Shown here: piece after piece, positions 32,058 to 43,651 of the stretch
Layout: each line of letters begins with the position of its first letter
How positions within the stretch are numbered: the first letter of the stretch is position 1
Assembly (NCBI RefSeq): GCF_030272615.1
Contig: NC_081412.1
Span: 475,857,657-475,921,656, forward strand
Origin: Cryptomeria japonica
Lineage: Eukaryota; Streptophyta; Pinopsida; Cupressales; Cupressaceae
DNA length: 64,000 nucleotides
Direction of reading: 5' to 3'
The notes under the pieces: model-generated
Told to the model about the DNA's origin: nothing
Database searches by the model: none
What the model saw: only the letters and a program-made list of their open reading frames with translations
Program-made: the position numbers and the translations under genes

Positions 32058-33085
32058 TCGGACGTTAAAGTCTGATGTGCAGTGTTTTGTAAGTTATTCC
32101 TATAGATTGGACTTTAAAGTCCGACCTGCAGGCAAGTCTTTTCCTACATGTCAGACTTAAAAGTCCGGCCTGTAGGGAAGTTCCCCTTCCAGATCGGACT
32201 TTAAAGTTTGATGTACAGTTTTGCATGAAGAAAGATACATGTCGGACTTTAAAGTCCGACTTGCAAATAGTCTTTTCTTGCATGCGGGACTTTAAATTCT
32301 AACATAAGTGATGCACTTTACATTGATACTATCATTAATTGTTTTGTTTAGGGGTTACTTATTGGTTTTTTGGTTTGTTTAATCTCATTTTTATGCTAAT
32401 GAAGTTTCTTCTCACATGCTTTTCAGCTATCCTCCCATGATTTTGCTCCTGATCGTGTCACCGACTTCTCCTTCCCGCCGATCGACATTGTTGAGGTAGG
32501 GTTTATTGTTTTCTCTGGTTTTTCTTCTATTTCTACATGTTCCTTTTTGTTTCAGTTCTCCATTTTTTTTTCTTCTTCTAGGTTTGTTGTAGAAATTAGG
32601 GCACATCGGATTTTAAAATCCAATGCCCTAATTTCTTCCTCACTTTCATTCTACACCTGCATGTCGAGTTTCAAATCCCGACATGCGAGGTGTTTATTTT
32701 TTCCCCTCTCCTACATATTGAACTTTAAAGTCTGATATGCAGGAGATGTTCTTCCTTGCTAACATGTCAGGTTTTAAAACCCGATGTGTGGTGGTTTTGT
32801 TCCTCCTACATATCAGACTTTAAAGTCCGATATAAAGTCTGATATATAGGTCAGTTTTATCCTATCGACATGTTGGGTTTTAAAACCCGACATGTCGACC
32901 ATTGCTCTCCCCCCTGCACACTAGACTTTAAAGTCCGGTTTGCATACCATTTGTGCATGTTATCATTGCATATCGGACTTTAAAGTCCGATATGCAATGA
33001 AGACATTTTACCCCTGCACATTGGACTTTAAAGTCTGATGTGCAAATTTTGATTCCTTATGGACAGGTCGGACTTTTTTCCCCGA
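32058..33085. repeat. Array of ~16 imperfect 18-bp palindromes (TCGGACTTTAAAGTCCGA)
   Basis: Copies start near 32058, 32107, 32151, 32194, 32242, 32284, 32606, 32664, 32718, 32767, 32813, 32873, 32921, 32973, 33021 and 33068, mostly 45-55 bp apart with one gap (32302-32605). The copies at 32242 and 32973 match the consensus exactly. Many extend into flanking palindromic arms of the TGCA / CATG type; the one at 32963-33000 is a perfect 38-bp palindrome and 32865-32898 is palindromic but for one pair. Spacers differ in sequence. The array sits directly upstream of the coiled-coil pseudogene at 33177 and may be its 5' region. Role unknown. Confidence 0.9.
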
Positions 33086-33176
33086 CTTGCCCGTTTTTGA
33101 CAATATTTTTCCCAAGCCCATTTTAACTCCGAATTATTGGTCCAGTTGATAAAATTTGGTTTTCTGATGATGATGA

Positions 33177-36100
33177 TTGTCAAAAAAGATAATCCATAGT
33201 GTCGGATGCAGTACTTTGCAAATATCAAAGCCCTCTCAAGATGAACCAGAGTCTTCCTCAAATCAGTTAGAATCCTCACCAAACAAACCATCAACAAAAA
33301 AGATGAAGTACAAGTATGATAAACACTTGAATATGTATCCAGAAAGCTCAATTGACTCCAATATCAAGGAGATAAAAGATATAGAAATTGGCTCTCCAGT
33401 TGAGGAAGTAGCTGACATTACTCAGGAAAGTGCTCAAGAATATTTTGAGAAAAATGAGGCAAAGTGTAAGAAAATGATTAATACAATTTTTCTCTCTACT
33501 GCTAGAAATTCCACCACTTCAAGATGGCCAAAGTATTTCCATAGAAGTAACTTCAATGAGGAATATAATGATATGGTTACCATGTTGGCACAGGTAAAAG
33601 GCTTGAAAGATTCTCACTATTTTTAAAGATGGATGTGTTACTATATGAATATAATCAGGAAAGGAGCTACCAAGATAGATTGGGATGAGAAGATCAGTGA
33701 TGTACTCTATGAAAAATAGAAAGAGGTCAAAATAGCATTGAAATTCTACATGACCTCATACCTTGTATATGCAGCCACCTACATGAAATTCTACATGATC
33801 TCATACCTTGTAAATTCTGCCGGAGGTTAGTGCCTGTTTGGAATTATTATGATCAACTCACAATCAATAATCAAGGAATTCATTTTAGAAGAATAAATTA
33901 TGTATTCTTTGTTGTATGGAAATGTATGTTTGATAAGGACTTACAAAAGAAGAGATTTTTCAGAGGCAACATACAATAAGGTTTCTCATTTTGGATGTGT
34001 CTTTCTCTAGTTTCCCACAATCACTTACATCTGCATAGGATGTTTCACAGGAGAACCCTTTATTTTACCCAGATATCCATCTAATAAAATTATACTCATG
34101 GAGTTATGTCAGCAATTGATTTATGTACATGAGAAGCAGTCACAGGCTCATAAGACTGGCTTAAAGTTTCCAAAATCTATTAGTTGATATTCAGTTATGA
34201 CCAATCCCAAGGCCAAGAACATCAAAGAAGAAATGCAATGGAATACTATGAGGAGATTCAAAGGCCAAGATAATTTTGTTTTTCGTGAAATGAAGAATAA
34301 ACCTCAAAAGAAATTACACTCATGTATTCAAGTTTGAAGATGCATGGGTTGGTTGTTAGGATGAAGAGTATGTGAGAAAAATGGATTTTAGTTGCCTTAC
34401 ATTGGAGCAAATTGAAAATATGGATTTGGCCAAAATCCCGATGACCATGGAGGATATTGATAACATAATAGACCCAGTCTATTGTGAACGAAAGACTGTT
34501 GATTCCCCACTACCACCTGTTCAATGGTCGAAAAAGGAGAGTAAATCCATTACTCAAAGAATTGCTCCTATTTTGGCAAATACTAATGCATGGTTATTAA
34601 AGAAGAAGATCAGAATGAAACAACTTCCTGCCAGTTCTGGTGATGATAACAATAGTGATGGTCTAGTTGGTAAAACAACTACAGCTGAAATGAGGACCAA
34701 AAGGAAAGCAGTTCTGCAAACACCACCATCAATCCCTTCGACACAATCTAAGGGAAAAGGACCTAAAATCATATTCACAATCAAAGGGTCTAAGAAAGGT
34801 GAATCTTCTTCGGAAGTACAAGAGACACCAACAAAGGACCTAGAGAAGCAATCTATCGAAGAAACTGAGAAAGAAAAAGAGCCAGAAGAAGGGGAAATTC
34901 CTCGTCAAGAGGAAATATAGGTTGAAGAACCATCTCATCAAGGAGAGAGAAATACTCCTACCGCTTCATAGGTATCAACTCATATAGAGGTTATTATTCA
35001 TTCTATTGAATCTGACTCCAATCAAGAAGATGAGGAATATAATGTTGAAGAGTTGAATATGGAAATACCACAATCCGAGGGTGCTCAACAGTATTTTACA
35101 TTGTCTAATTTCTCTATTTTGGATGATATTCCTTCATCCACTATTGAATCCTCAATTTTGGATTTTACTAAAACTATAGAGCAAGCATTTGTATAACAAT
35201 AGATGGTGCCTTTACCTTCCATGACAATCATAGTTGAAGTTCCACTATGTGTGAGTAGTGTGATTACCATTAGTGTACCATCCACTCTTTCATCCATAGT
35301 TTTTTCAAAGGAGGCATCAATAGCAACTACCATTGCTACATCAACTAGCATATCACTAGACATTATAACCTTGGTGCCAATGATTACATCTACAACTACT
35401 GCAACTTCAAGTCAAAATGCTCCTCAAATATCGGTTGATACTCAGCAGGAGGCCACAACTCCATTCACTAACATAGAATTACCACCATGGATGGATGTAC
35501 TAGTACCCAAAAGAAAGAAACAGGTAATTTCACCAGATGAATTTGATTTTGAACAATTGGCTCCCCCAAATCCAAAGGTACTTAAAAGCCAAAGACTGTT
35601 TCTCGGGTATTAGTTGATCCGACTACCAAAAGGAAATATTCTGAGGTTATGGCGCCCTCTTCAGACAAGACTAAGGATAATATACAACCTGGGGATTATA
35701 CTGTGCAGATTGTAAAGCTTGGAGTGGAGACACATGAAAGTGTCAAGTTAGATTCCTAAACTTCTTTTAATTATTTGATTTGAAGATTTGATAAAGAAAG
35801 AGATGAAAAGAATGAATTAAAGTAGAAATGTGACCCGTTAACCAGTGTGCTTCTCGAAGTCACACAATCTTCCAAGGAAATTGAGCCAATTGTTTCCTCA
35901 ATGGATACTGAGGCTCTCAAGAAGGTGGAACAGGTGGGCATCAAAGGTCGAGTAGTGGATGAGTGGATTGCTTGATTGAAATCGAAAGTTTCTCATCTTC
36001 TAGATTCAATGATTAAGTTGTTGGCTGACTTTGAAGTTATCCAAAGTCAAATCCAAAGTGTTAAAACTTATTTATCTCAAGAAGTAGAAGATAATGAAAG

Positions 36101-36629
36101 AAGTGCAACCCTTTTGAATAAATGGAGGATTTCAGAATTGATGTCCTCGTGGAGAATAAGGTAATTCCAACCAAAGAGAAATATATCCAAATTCTGTCAT
36201 TATTATCACACAAGAAAGAAACAATAAGGTCAATGATTATGGAGCTGGATCGAGAAAAGAAGGAAGGTGATGATGAAATCGATCTTATTTCAGCCAAAAT
36301 AGTTGATATTCCTTGTTACTTGTATGATGATAATCAAAACCTTGTGACCAGTGACGCCATCATACAAGAATTTCTTTCCTTAATGGATCACTATGTAGAA
36401 AAGGATTTCTCATTGAATGTATTTGATAAATTGCTAGAAATACAAGTCAGTTTTCAAGTCCTTGCATCGATGTTGAAAGATGGGAAAAAGAAATACATAA
36501 AGGCTGAAGATGCAATTTTCCATGTTCGCATCATCAGCGACTCTACCCCAATGTTGGACAAAGCCGAGGTGGAAGCTATTCTAGTCAAGTTCGAGGAATT
36601 TCAGAAATCTAATGAGGAGGAGAAAGATG
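33177..36629 (+). pseudogene. Decayed coiled-coil protein gene, unknown function, split by C5
   Basis: Long plus-strand coding remnant in several frames: 33177-33626; a broken stretch to 34360; 34372-35613 in one frame with stops near 34918, 34969 and 35194; then 35976-36164 and 36122-36629. The first part has QESAQEYFEKNEAKCKKMIN; the middle is Ser/Thr/Pro/Glu-rich (EKQSIEETEKEKEPEEGEIP) and has PPWMDVLVPKRKKQV; the end is helical and acidic (LVKFEEFQKSNEEEKD). C5 is inserted at 36630. Joining across C5 continues GAT GAA TAA, so the original frame ended with one more Glu and a stop. Architecture and one shared block link it to the minus-strand pseudogene at 2381-6132. No catalytic motif recognised; probably a repeat-encoded protein. 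Confidence 0.5.
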
Positions 36630-37852
36630 TGTTGGCCATTTGGTGGAATTGATTATGTGTTGTATTAATTTTTTTTCATTGATGTCAATACTAGTTGTTT
36701 GGATGCTTTACTGGCACCCTTCTACTCTCGATAGGTTGAGTAGTTTTTGGTTAACTTGGATCCGACATGATCCGATTGACTCTAGTGTAATCTAGTGATG
36801 GAACTAGCTTGTTCATAATACTTATACTCATATTTGATCAATTGGTTTTGGTCTGGTGATTGGATGCTATCCTACTTACTTAAGAGATTGGTTTCTGGTT
36901 CCGGCGAGGGTTTCACCAGCAGAGCTTTTGGTAGAGATGTTTGATGCATTGCATAATTTGTGTTGGTGCAGCTTCTGGTGGAGTTTCAGGATGTTGTTGG
37001 TGATCATATTCAAGTCTTTGCATTTGGAAATCATTGTTGAAGCGTGTGGACCTATACTTAGTCCCCGTTGATCTAGGTTATGGACCGACATTGATGTAAC
37101 ATGTGAATAGGACCTATTGTTGTATTTCTAGGATGTCTTATGTGTTGGATATTATTTGTTTTGGTCTAAGACCAACATGGTTTGTAATTATGTAATTAGT
37201 TTATTGTCTAGTGGTCAAGCTGACTGTTTATGGTCGAGGAATTGTATAAATAAGATGTAAGATCTCATTGTAGATCATCATGGTTATTGTAAGAGGTCAT
37301 GGTCAAGGAATGTAATGTGCGAATAATGTAATATTATTCAGGTAGAGGAGTCAGTCGATCATTGGAGATCGAATTGGGTTTTTATAAGAGGATTTAGTCC
37401 TTCGGTATTGAGCTTAACTGGAACTGCACTCAGGCATAGGAGATGCTATCTTTTGCAGTTTAACACTTTTCCGGATTGTAGTCTGGACTTCTATGTAGTT
37501 TGTGAGACTCCTTTTGTGATGAGCAGTGTGCTTTAGGCTGTTGGCCTTCCTACAAGTGTAGGCCCCTTCATTGTAAATTCACATACGTACTGCAGAAGTA
37601 TTATCTGACTGTGGGTAGGCTTCCCACCATGATTTTTCCCTTTACCGGGTTTTCCACGTAAAAAAATTGGTGTTGTGTGGATGGCATTTATTCTGTGTTT
37701 ATTGTTTATGCTTAATTGGATAAACTGCTATCTTGATATTATTTTTTTGGGTTTCGGTATTAACGTTTAAATTACTAATGCTTCCGGTAATCTGCGACAA
37801 CTGATTCACTCCCACCTCTCAATTGTCTTTCGGTTATCTAAATTGTCTAACA
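36630..37852 (+). repeat. C5 5' LTR
   Basis: 1,223 bp, TGTTGG...CTAACA. The first 22 bases extend the open frame of the interrupted host gene until a TGA. It lacks the C run of the sister LTRs (ATTCACTCCCACC). Confidence 0.93.
37245..37252 (+). promoter_or_regulatory. LTR TATA box (C5)
   Basis: TATAAATA followed by AGATGTAAGATC; the same element is kept in the 3' LTR at 43029-43036 and as TATATATA in C2. Confidence 0.55.
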
Positions 37853-37854
37853 AT

Positions 37855-37866
37855 TGGTATCAGAGC
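37855..37866 (+). other. C5 primer-binding site
   Basis: TGGTATCAGAGC, the perfect plant initiator tRNA-Met complement, two bases after the LTR. Confidence 0.93.
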
Positions 37867-37904
37867 TTTGGTCCTCTTTGCAGAAAGCTTAACCACTTGA
37901 GCTA

Positions 37905-38998
37905 GATCCTATAGTGACTAACAGTTCAAGTTCATCCAATTATTCTAGAGCTATCTTTCAAAGGGATATACTGAGGCTTGAAGGAACAAATTATACAATA
38001 TGGAAGATTCAAATGGAGACTCATCTGAGATTTCTTGGCAAGGAGATTTGGGAGATCACACAGAATGGTGTCACACCCTTTAATCCGGGATCTAGCAATC
38101 CTCCTCCGGCAAACCTAGACAAGGAGCTTGAGAATGATTGTAGAGAAAGAGAATCCCTCTTGTGTGCACTTTCTGATCAACAAATAATAGGACTAACAGA
38201 CAAATCATATGAAAAGGCTATATGGGATATGTTGTAGACTCTTAATGAAGGTGACCCTACAATAAAGATTGCTAAACTTGATGGTTACCGAGTGAGATAT
38301 GAATACCTGAAGATGGAAGAAGATGAAAGGATTAATACATTCATGGAAAGGGTAAATGACATTTTTATGGGAATTCAATGTTATGGTGGAACTTTGAGCA
38401 AAACTGATCTTTTTTCTAAAGTCCTAAGAGCCCTACCATCGACTTACAAAATAAAGGCTACTAGTATTAATGAGTTTAGAACTATGGCTAATATGTCTGT
38501 CAACAAAGATACTTTGGTTGGGAAACTATTTGCTTTTGAGCTTGAGGAATTTGGACCTTTTGGAGTTGTGAAGACTGAACCTACTTTTCATGCATCTACA
38601 TCTACAAGCAAGAAGCAAGACTGGAGAGATTTATATGCAAAATAATTAGAAGATGTGAAGATAGAAGATGATGATTTTGAGCAACTTGAAGCACTATTTG
38701 CTAGAAGAGTACCGAAAGGACCGGTAGGAAGTAAGTATGAAGGAAAATCACCTTTTAAATGTTTTGCATGTAATAAGATTGGTCATTTTGCATCTAGATG
38801 TTCTGAAAGAAATTCAAGATTTGAAGAAATAATTAAAAGATCATTTAAACCTAACCCTGGATATTAGAAAAAGTATAAATTCAAGAAAAACAAACACAAA
38901 TCAGGCTACATAGCGGATGAGGAAGACATTACTGATTCAGATGATGAACTGACAGAAGACTCTGCTAGTGGAATCAACAATGGGAAAGAATGGGTATT
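37905..38998 (+). pseudogene. C5 gag
   Basis: One frame (37914 onward) with stops at 38235-38237, 38643-38645 and 38865-38867. Gag core LRLEGTNYTIWKIQMETHL, TLNEGDPTIKIAKLDGY, LFSKVLRALPSTYKIKA and one intact CCHC zinc knuckle CFACNKIGHFASRC. An acidic tail leads into the protease region. No start ATG remains at the position where C2 has MATTCSS; here the codon region reads ATAGTGACTAACAG. Confidence 0.9.
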
Positions 38999-38999
38999 C

Positions 39000-39326
39000 T
39001 TGGCTATCAAGGAAGATGATCCGACACTAGAAGAGAATGTACCCAAGGAGAAGGCACTTGCTGCTAAAATTAAGGATAAGGATAAATGGGTAACTGACAG
39101 ATGTTGTTCACATGATATGACTGGAGATAAAGGTAAGTTTCTATATTTGCAAGAATTTGATGGTGGACTAGTTAGATTTGGAGATGACAAGGCATGTATG
39201 ATCAAAGGAAAAGGAACTATATCATTGGATGGAAAGAACAATACAGACAATGTTTATTATGTTGAAGGTTTGAAGCATAATCTTTTGAGTGTAGGACAAT
39301 TGGTAGATAAGGGATTACAATTATAG
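39000..39326 (+). pseudogene. C5 aspartic protease region, catalytic motif destroyed
   Basis: Same frame as gag. Where C2 and C3 have VIDSGCSHHMTRDK, C5 reads VTDRCCSHDMTGDK: the catalytic DSG has become DRC. The following SLDGKNNTDNVYYVEGLKHN and LLSVGQLVDKG are kept. It ends at a TAG at 39324-39326. Confidence 0.88.
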
Positions 39327-40445
39327 TTCAAGGATGGAAAATGAAAAATCATCAATAGATCTGGCTTGGAGATTGCAACCGGTACATAGACAAAAGGTAA
39401 CATATTTTTTTTGAACTCCAGTGAGAAGACATGTTTGATTACATAGATTGATGAGAGTTGGCTATGGCATAAAAGGCCGTGTCATGTGAATTTTGATTGC
39501 ATTGTGAAGATCAGTTCAACTAAGGTTGTTAGAGATATACCTAAGATTATGAAGCCCTATAATCCGGTATGTAAAGAATGTCAAATGGGTAAACAAGTCA
39601 GAACCTCTTTTAGGAGTATACAAGATAATGTCAAATGGGTAAACAAGTTAGAACCTCTTTTAGGAGTATACAAGATAAATCAAATGATGTTCTTGATCTT
39701 ATTCATACTGATTTGTGTGGCCCTACTAGAGTTAAAAAATTTCATGGTGATAGATATTTCATGCTAATCATTGATGATTATTCTAGAATGATGTGGGTTA
39801 CTAAAAGAAAAATCTTAAGCATTTGAAAAGTTTAAAATATTTAAGGCTAAAGTGGAAACTAAGACAGGATTGAAGATTAAATGTTTGAGATCAGATCATG
39901 GTGGAGAATTCACATCCGTTGAGTATAAATTTTGTGACAAGCATGGTATAAGAAGACAAGTTTCTAATACCCGGACACCTCGGCAGAATGGAGTTGTGGA
40001 AAGGAAAAATAGAACTATCTTGGATGTTTCTAGAACAATGATGATGGAAGCAAGTCTACCTCATATCTACTTGAGAGAAGTTGTGAGTACAACGGTTTAC
40101 ACATTCAACATAGTACATATCAAAGGAGAACCTAGTAAGACACCTTATGAATTATGGTTTGGAAATACACCTACAGTTAAGTATTTTAGAAATTTTGGTA
40201 GTAAATGTTATATCAGAAGAGATAATACTATTGGGAAATTTGATCCTAGAAGTGATGAAGGCATATTTCTTGATTATTCTAATGAAAGAAAAGCATATAG
40301 ATGTAATAACAAAAGATTGCAGAGAATAATGAAGAGTGATAATTTTAAAGTAGATGAGCTGAGCAAAAGTCAAATCAAAATTTATGAGAAGGAATCGGAA
40401 GTGGAAATGATTATATTTGAACCTGTAGAACATTTACTAGAATAG
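39327..40445 (+). pseudogene. C5 integrase
   Basis: Zinc-binding part (ESWLWHKRPCHVNFD ... NPVCKECQMGK) and core (DLIHTDLCGPTR, YFMLIIDDYSRMMWVT, LKIKCLRSDHGGEFTS, RQNGVVERKNRTILDVSRTM, then DEGIFLDYSNERKAYR). A perfect-but-one 50-bp tandem duplication (39577-39626 = 39627-39676) shifts the frame, and a 5-bp loss near 39806 restores it (net +45). A stop replaces the next codon (KS-stop-AFEKF). The enzyme would insert cDNA into the genome; this copy is dead. Confidence 0.9.
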
Positions 40446-41639
40446 AGAGTTGAACCAGTTACTCCGGCAACATCAGAGAATTCTATAGTAACTGAAGAAC
40501 AAGGAAGAGGAACAGAGAGTCAAAAGACTCCTAGGAGATTGAATCATTCTGAAGATCAAATCATTAGGGATAAGAGCAATGAAGTGATGACAAGAAGAAG
40601 ACTGGCAACTAATGAGGTGTGTTTAATTTCACAAGTTGAACCGGTATCAGTAATTGAGGCATGTAAAGATGAATTTTGGTTAAAAGCTATGGAAGAACAA
40701 TTAGATCAGATTGAGACAAATAACACATGGACTTTGGTTCCGCGCCCTAAAAATAAAAATGTTATAGGAACTAAATTGGTTTGTAGGAATAAATTGAATA
40801 AGGATGGTCAAGTTATAAGGATTAAGGCTAGATTGGTTTGTAAAGGATATTATCAGAAGGAATGAATCGATTATGGAGAAACTTTTGCACCAGTAGCTAG
40901 GATTGAAGCTGTAAGATTATTTCTTGCCTATGCTGCTTATAAAAACTACAAAGTTTATCAGATGGATGTTAAATGTGCATTCTTTAATGGGGATCTTGAT
41001 GAGGAATTTTATATTGAGCAACTTGATGGTTTTTCACTATCAGATGATACTGATATGGTTTGCAGGTTAAGGAAAGCTTTATATGGATTGAAACAAGTAC
41101 CTAGAGCTTGGTATGCAAGGTTGGATAAATATCTTTTGAAGCTTGGTTTTAATAAGGGCGATGCTGACAATAATTTATATTATAAAATCACTAATGATGA
41201 TATACTGACTGTTGAAGTATTTATTGATGACATTATTTTTGGAGATGAAGATAAATTATGCATAGAATTTTTTAAGAACATGGAGAAAGAATTTGAGATG
41301 TCTATGATTGGTGAGATGAAATTTTTCTTAGGTTTGCCGATTACTCAAACTGACAAAGGTATTTTTATCTGTCAAACTAAATATGCTAAGGAATTGTTGA
41401 AGAAATTTGGTATGGGAGATTTTAAACCGGTAAGTACACCTATGGTTACAAGTGAGAAATTGACAAGGAAAGATGTTTCTACACAGATAAATCCTACAAG
41501 ATACAAATCTATGGTTGGAGGTCTACTTTATTTGACTCGGACTAGGGATGTCATAATGAATGTTGTTTGTATTGTTTCAAGATTTCAGAGTGATCCTAGA
41601 GAAAATCATGAGATGGCGGTGAAAAGGATTTTTAGATAG
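40446..41639 (+). pseudogene. C5 reverse transcriptase
   Basis: Frame continuing from integrase with stops at 40443-40445, 40863-40865 and 41637-41639. RT motifs: [77 protein letters not shown], catalytic FIDD in VEVFIDDIIFGDED, MKFFLGLPITQTDKGIFICQ, YKSMVGGLLYLTRTR. The FIDD aspartates are intact (YVDD is the usual form). Confidence 0.93.
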
Positions 41640-42173
41640 TTGCAAGGTACATCAGAATATGGTTTGTGGTATCCTAAGAATAATAACTTTACATTATGTG
41701 CATATACAGATGTTGATTGGGTTGGAGATGTTGATGACTGGAAAAGTACTTCTAGTGGAGCTTTCTTTCTTGGAAATAAGTTGGCTTCATGGATCAACAA
41801 GAAATAGTCATGTACTTCTTTATCTATTGCTGAAGCTGAGTATGTTGTTGTTGCTACTAATTGTACACAAGTTTTATGGATGAAGCAAATGTTGAAGGAT
41901 ATAAAGGTGGATTGTGATGTACCGGTAGTTATTCACTGTGATAACTCTGCTGCTATTGATATATCAAAGAATCCGATATTTCATTCTAAGACAAAGCACA
42001 TATCTATCAAGTATAAAAATTTTAAGGAGAAGGTGGAAGAAAATAAAGTTAAACTGGTTTATGTGAACACTAAAGAACAGATTGCAGATATTTTCACTAC
42101 ACCTTTATCCAAGGAATCATTTGAGTACCTGAAACACATATTGGGGGTTTCTGCCCCTCCGGTAGAGACTTGA
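41640..42173 (+). pseudogene. C5 RNase H
   Basis: The Pol frame continues: LQGTSEYGLWYPK, CAYTDVDWVGDVDDWKSTSS, GAFFLGNKLASWINKK, TAG at 41806-41808 (Gln in the family), SLSIAEAEYVVVATN, HCDNSAAIDISKN, HSKTKHISIKYKNFKEK, QIADIFTTPLSKESFEYLK, ending at a stop after SAPPVET. Confidence 0.92.
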
Positions 42174-42388
42174 TTGATGCGGTTTGGCATCAATCCAACA
42201 TGCATTATCAAAGATAATATTCATTCTGGCACTGATGTGGAATGCTGCTTCTCAAGGGGAGTAGTCAGCTTTGAGATTCAGAGGCTTATTTTTTTGCTTT
42301 GATATTTTTATCATATTTTTCGCATTGATGTCAAAGGGAGAGAGATACTGATATGAAAAAGAAATTCAGAACATTACAAAGATTATTC

Positions 42389-42400
42389 AAAGGGGGAGAT
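42389..42400 (+). other. C5 polypurine tract
   Basis: AAAGGGGGAGAT, followed by a second purine tract (ATAGGGGGATA near 42447). The LTR no longer starts directly after it because the first bases of the 3' LTR are lost. Confidence 0.75.
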
Positions 42401-42461
42401 TTATTAATATTCAGAGCTATATGCAAGAGATTCTTGGTTGTCTTCCATAGGGGGATACTTT

Positions 42462-43651
42462 ACTGATACCAACACTAGCTTTTTGGATACTTTACTGATA
42501 CCCTTCTAGTCTCAGTAGGTTGAGTAATTTTTGGTTAGCTTGGATCCGACATGATCCAATTGACTTTGGTATAATCTGGGGATGAAATTGGCTTGTTCAT
42601 AATGCTTATACTCATATTTGATCAGTTGGTTTTGGTCTGGTGATTGGATGCTATCCTACTTACTTGGGAGATTGGTTTCTGGTTCTAGTGAGGGTTTCAC
42701 CAGCAGAGCTTTTGGTGGAGATCTTTGATGCATTGCATAATTGATGTTGGTGTAGTTTCTGATGGAGTTTCAAGATGTTGTTGGTCATCATATTCGAGTC
42801 TTGGTGTTTGGAGATTGTTGTTGAAGCATTTGGAACTATACTTAGTCCCGATTGATCTAGGTTATGGAGTAACATTGATATAACGTGTGGATAGGACCTA
42901 TTGTTGTATTTCTGGGATATCTTATGTGTTGGATATTATTTGTTTTGGTCTAAGGCCAACATGGTTTGTAATTATGTAATTAGTTTATTGTCTGGTGGCC
43001 GACCTGATTTTTTATGGTCGAGGGTTTGTATAAATAAGATGTAAGATAGCATTGTAAATCATCATGGTTATTGTAAGAGGTCATGGTCAGGGAATGTAAT
43101 GTGTGAATAATATAATATCATTCAGGAAGAGAAGTTGGTCGATCATTGGAGATCGAATTGGGTTTGTGTAAGAGGATTTAGTCCTCTGATATTGAGCTTA
43201 ATTGGAATTGTACTTAGGCATAGGAGATCCTATCTTTTGCAATTCAACAATTCTCTAGATTGTAGTCTGGACTTGTATGTAGTCAGTGAGACTCGTTTTG
43301 TGATGAGAAATGTGCTCTAGGCTATTGGCCTTCCTACGAGTGGAGGCCTCTTCATTGTAAATTCACATACTTACTACAAAAGTATTATCTGACTGTGGGT
43401 AGGCTTCCCATCGTGGTTTTTCCCTTTACCAGGTTTTCCACATACGAATCTTGGTGTTGTGTGGATTGTATTTATTTTTTGTTTATTGTTTATAATAAAT
43501 TGGATAAATTGCTATTCTGGTATTTTTGTTTTGGGTTTCGGTATTAAAGTTTAAATTGCTAATGCTTCCGATAATCTGTGACAACTGATACACCCCCCCC
43601 CCCCCCCCCCCCCCGTCTTAGTTTTCTTCCGGTTATCTGAACTATCTAACA
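42462..43651 (+). repeat. C5 3' LTR, first ~57 bp missing
   Basis: Begins inside the LTR at ACTGATACCAACACTAG (matching ATTGATGTCAATACTAG of the 5' LTR) and ends CTAACA. Near its end the short C run of the family is expanded to 22 C (43593-43614). Confidence 0.9.

Larger units (their letters stand above)
36630..43651 (+). mobile_element. Copia element C5, TSD AGATG, near full-length
   Basis: 7,022 bp from TGTTGGCC to CTAACA, flanked by perfect AGATG copies (36625-36629 and 43652-43656). It has 5' LTR, primer site, gag, protease, integrase, RT, RNase H, polypurine tract and 3' LTR in Ty1/copia order (integrase before RT). Most of Gag-Pol lies in one frame with scattered stops, so it was intact when inserted but is now inactive. 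It is the most complete copy of the family shared with C2 and C3. Confidence 0.95.

Noticed and set aside
32058-33085. Regularly spaced palindromes as a CRISPR-like array
   Set aside because: The genome is a plant nucleus, spacing varies, repeats are diverged and no cas-like genes exist.
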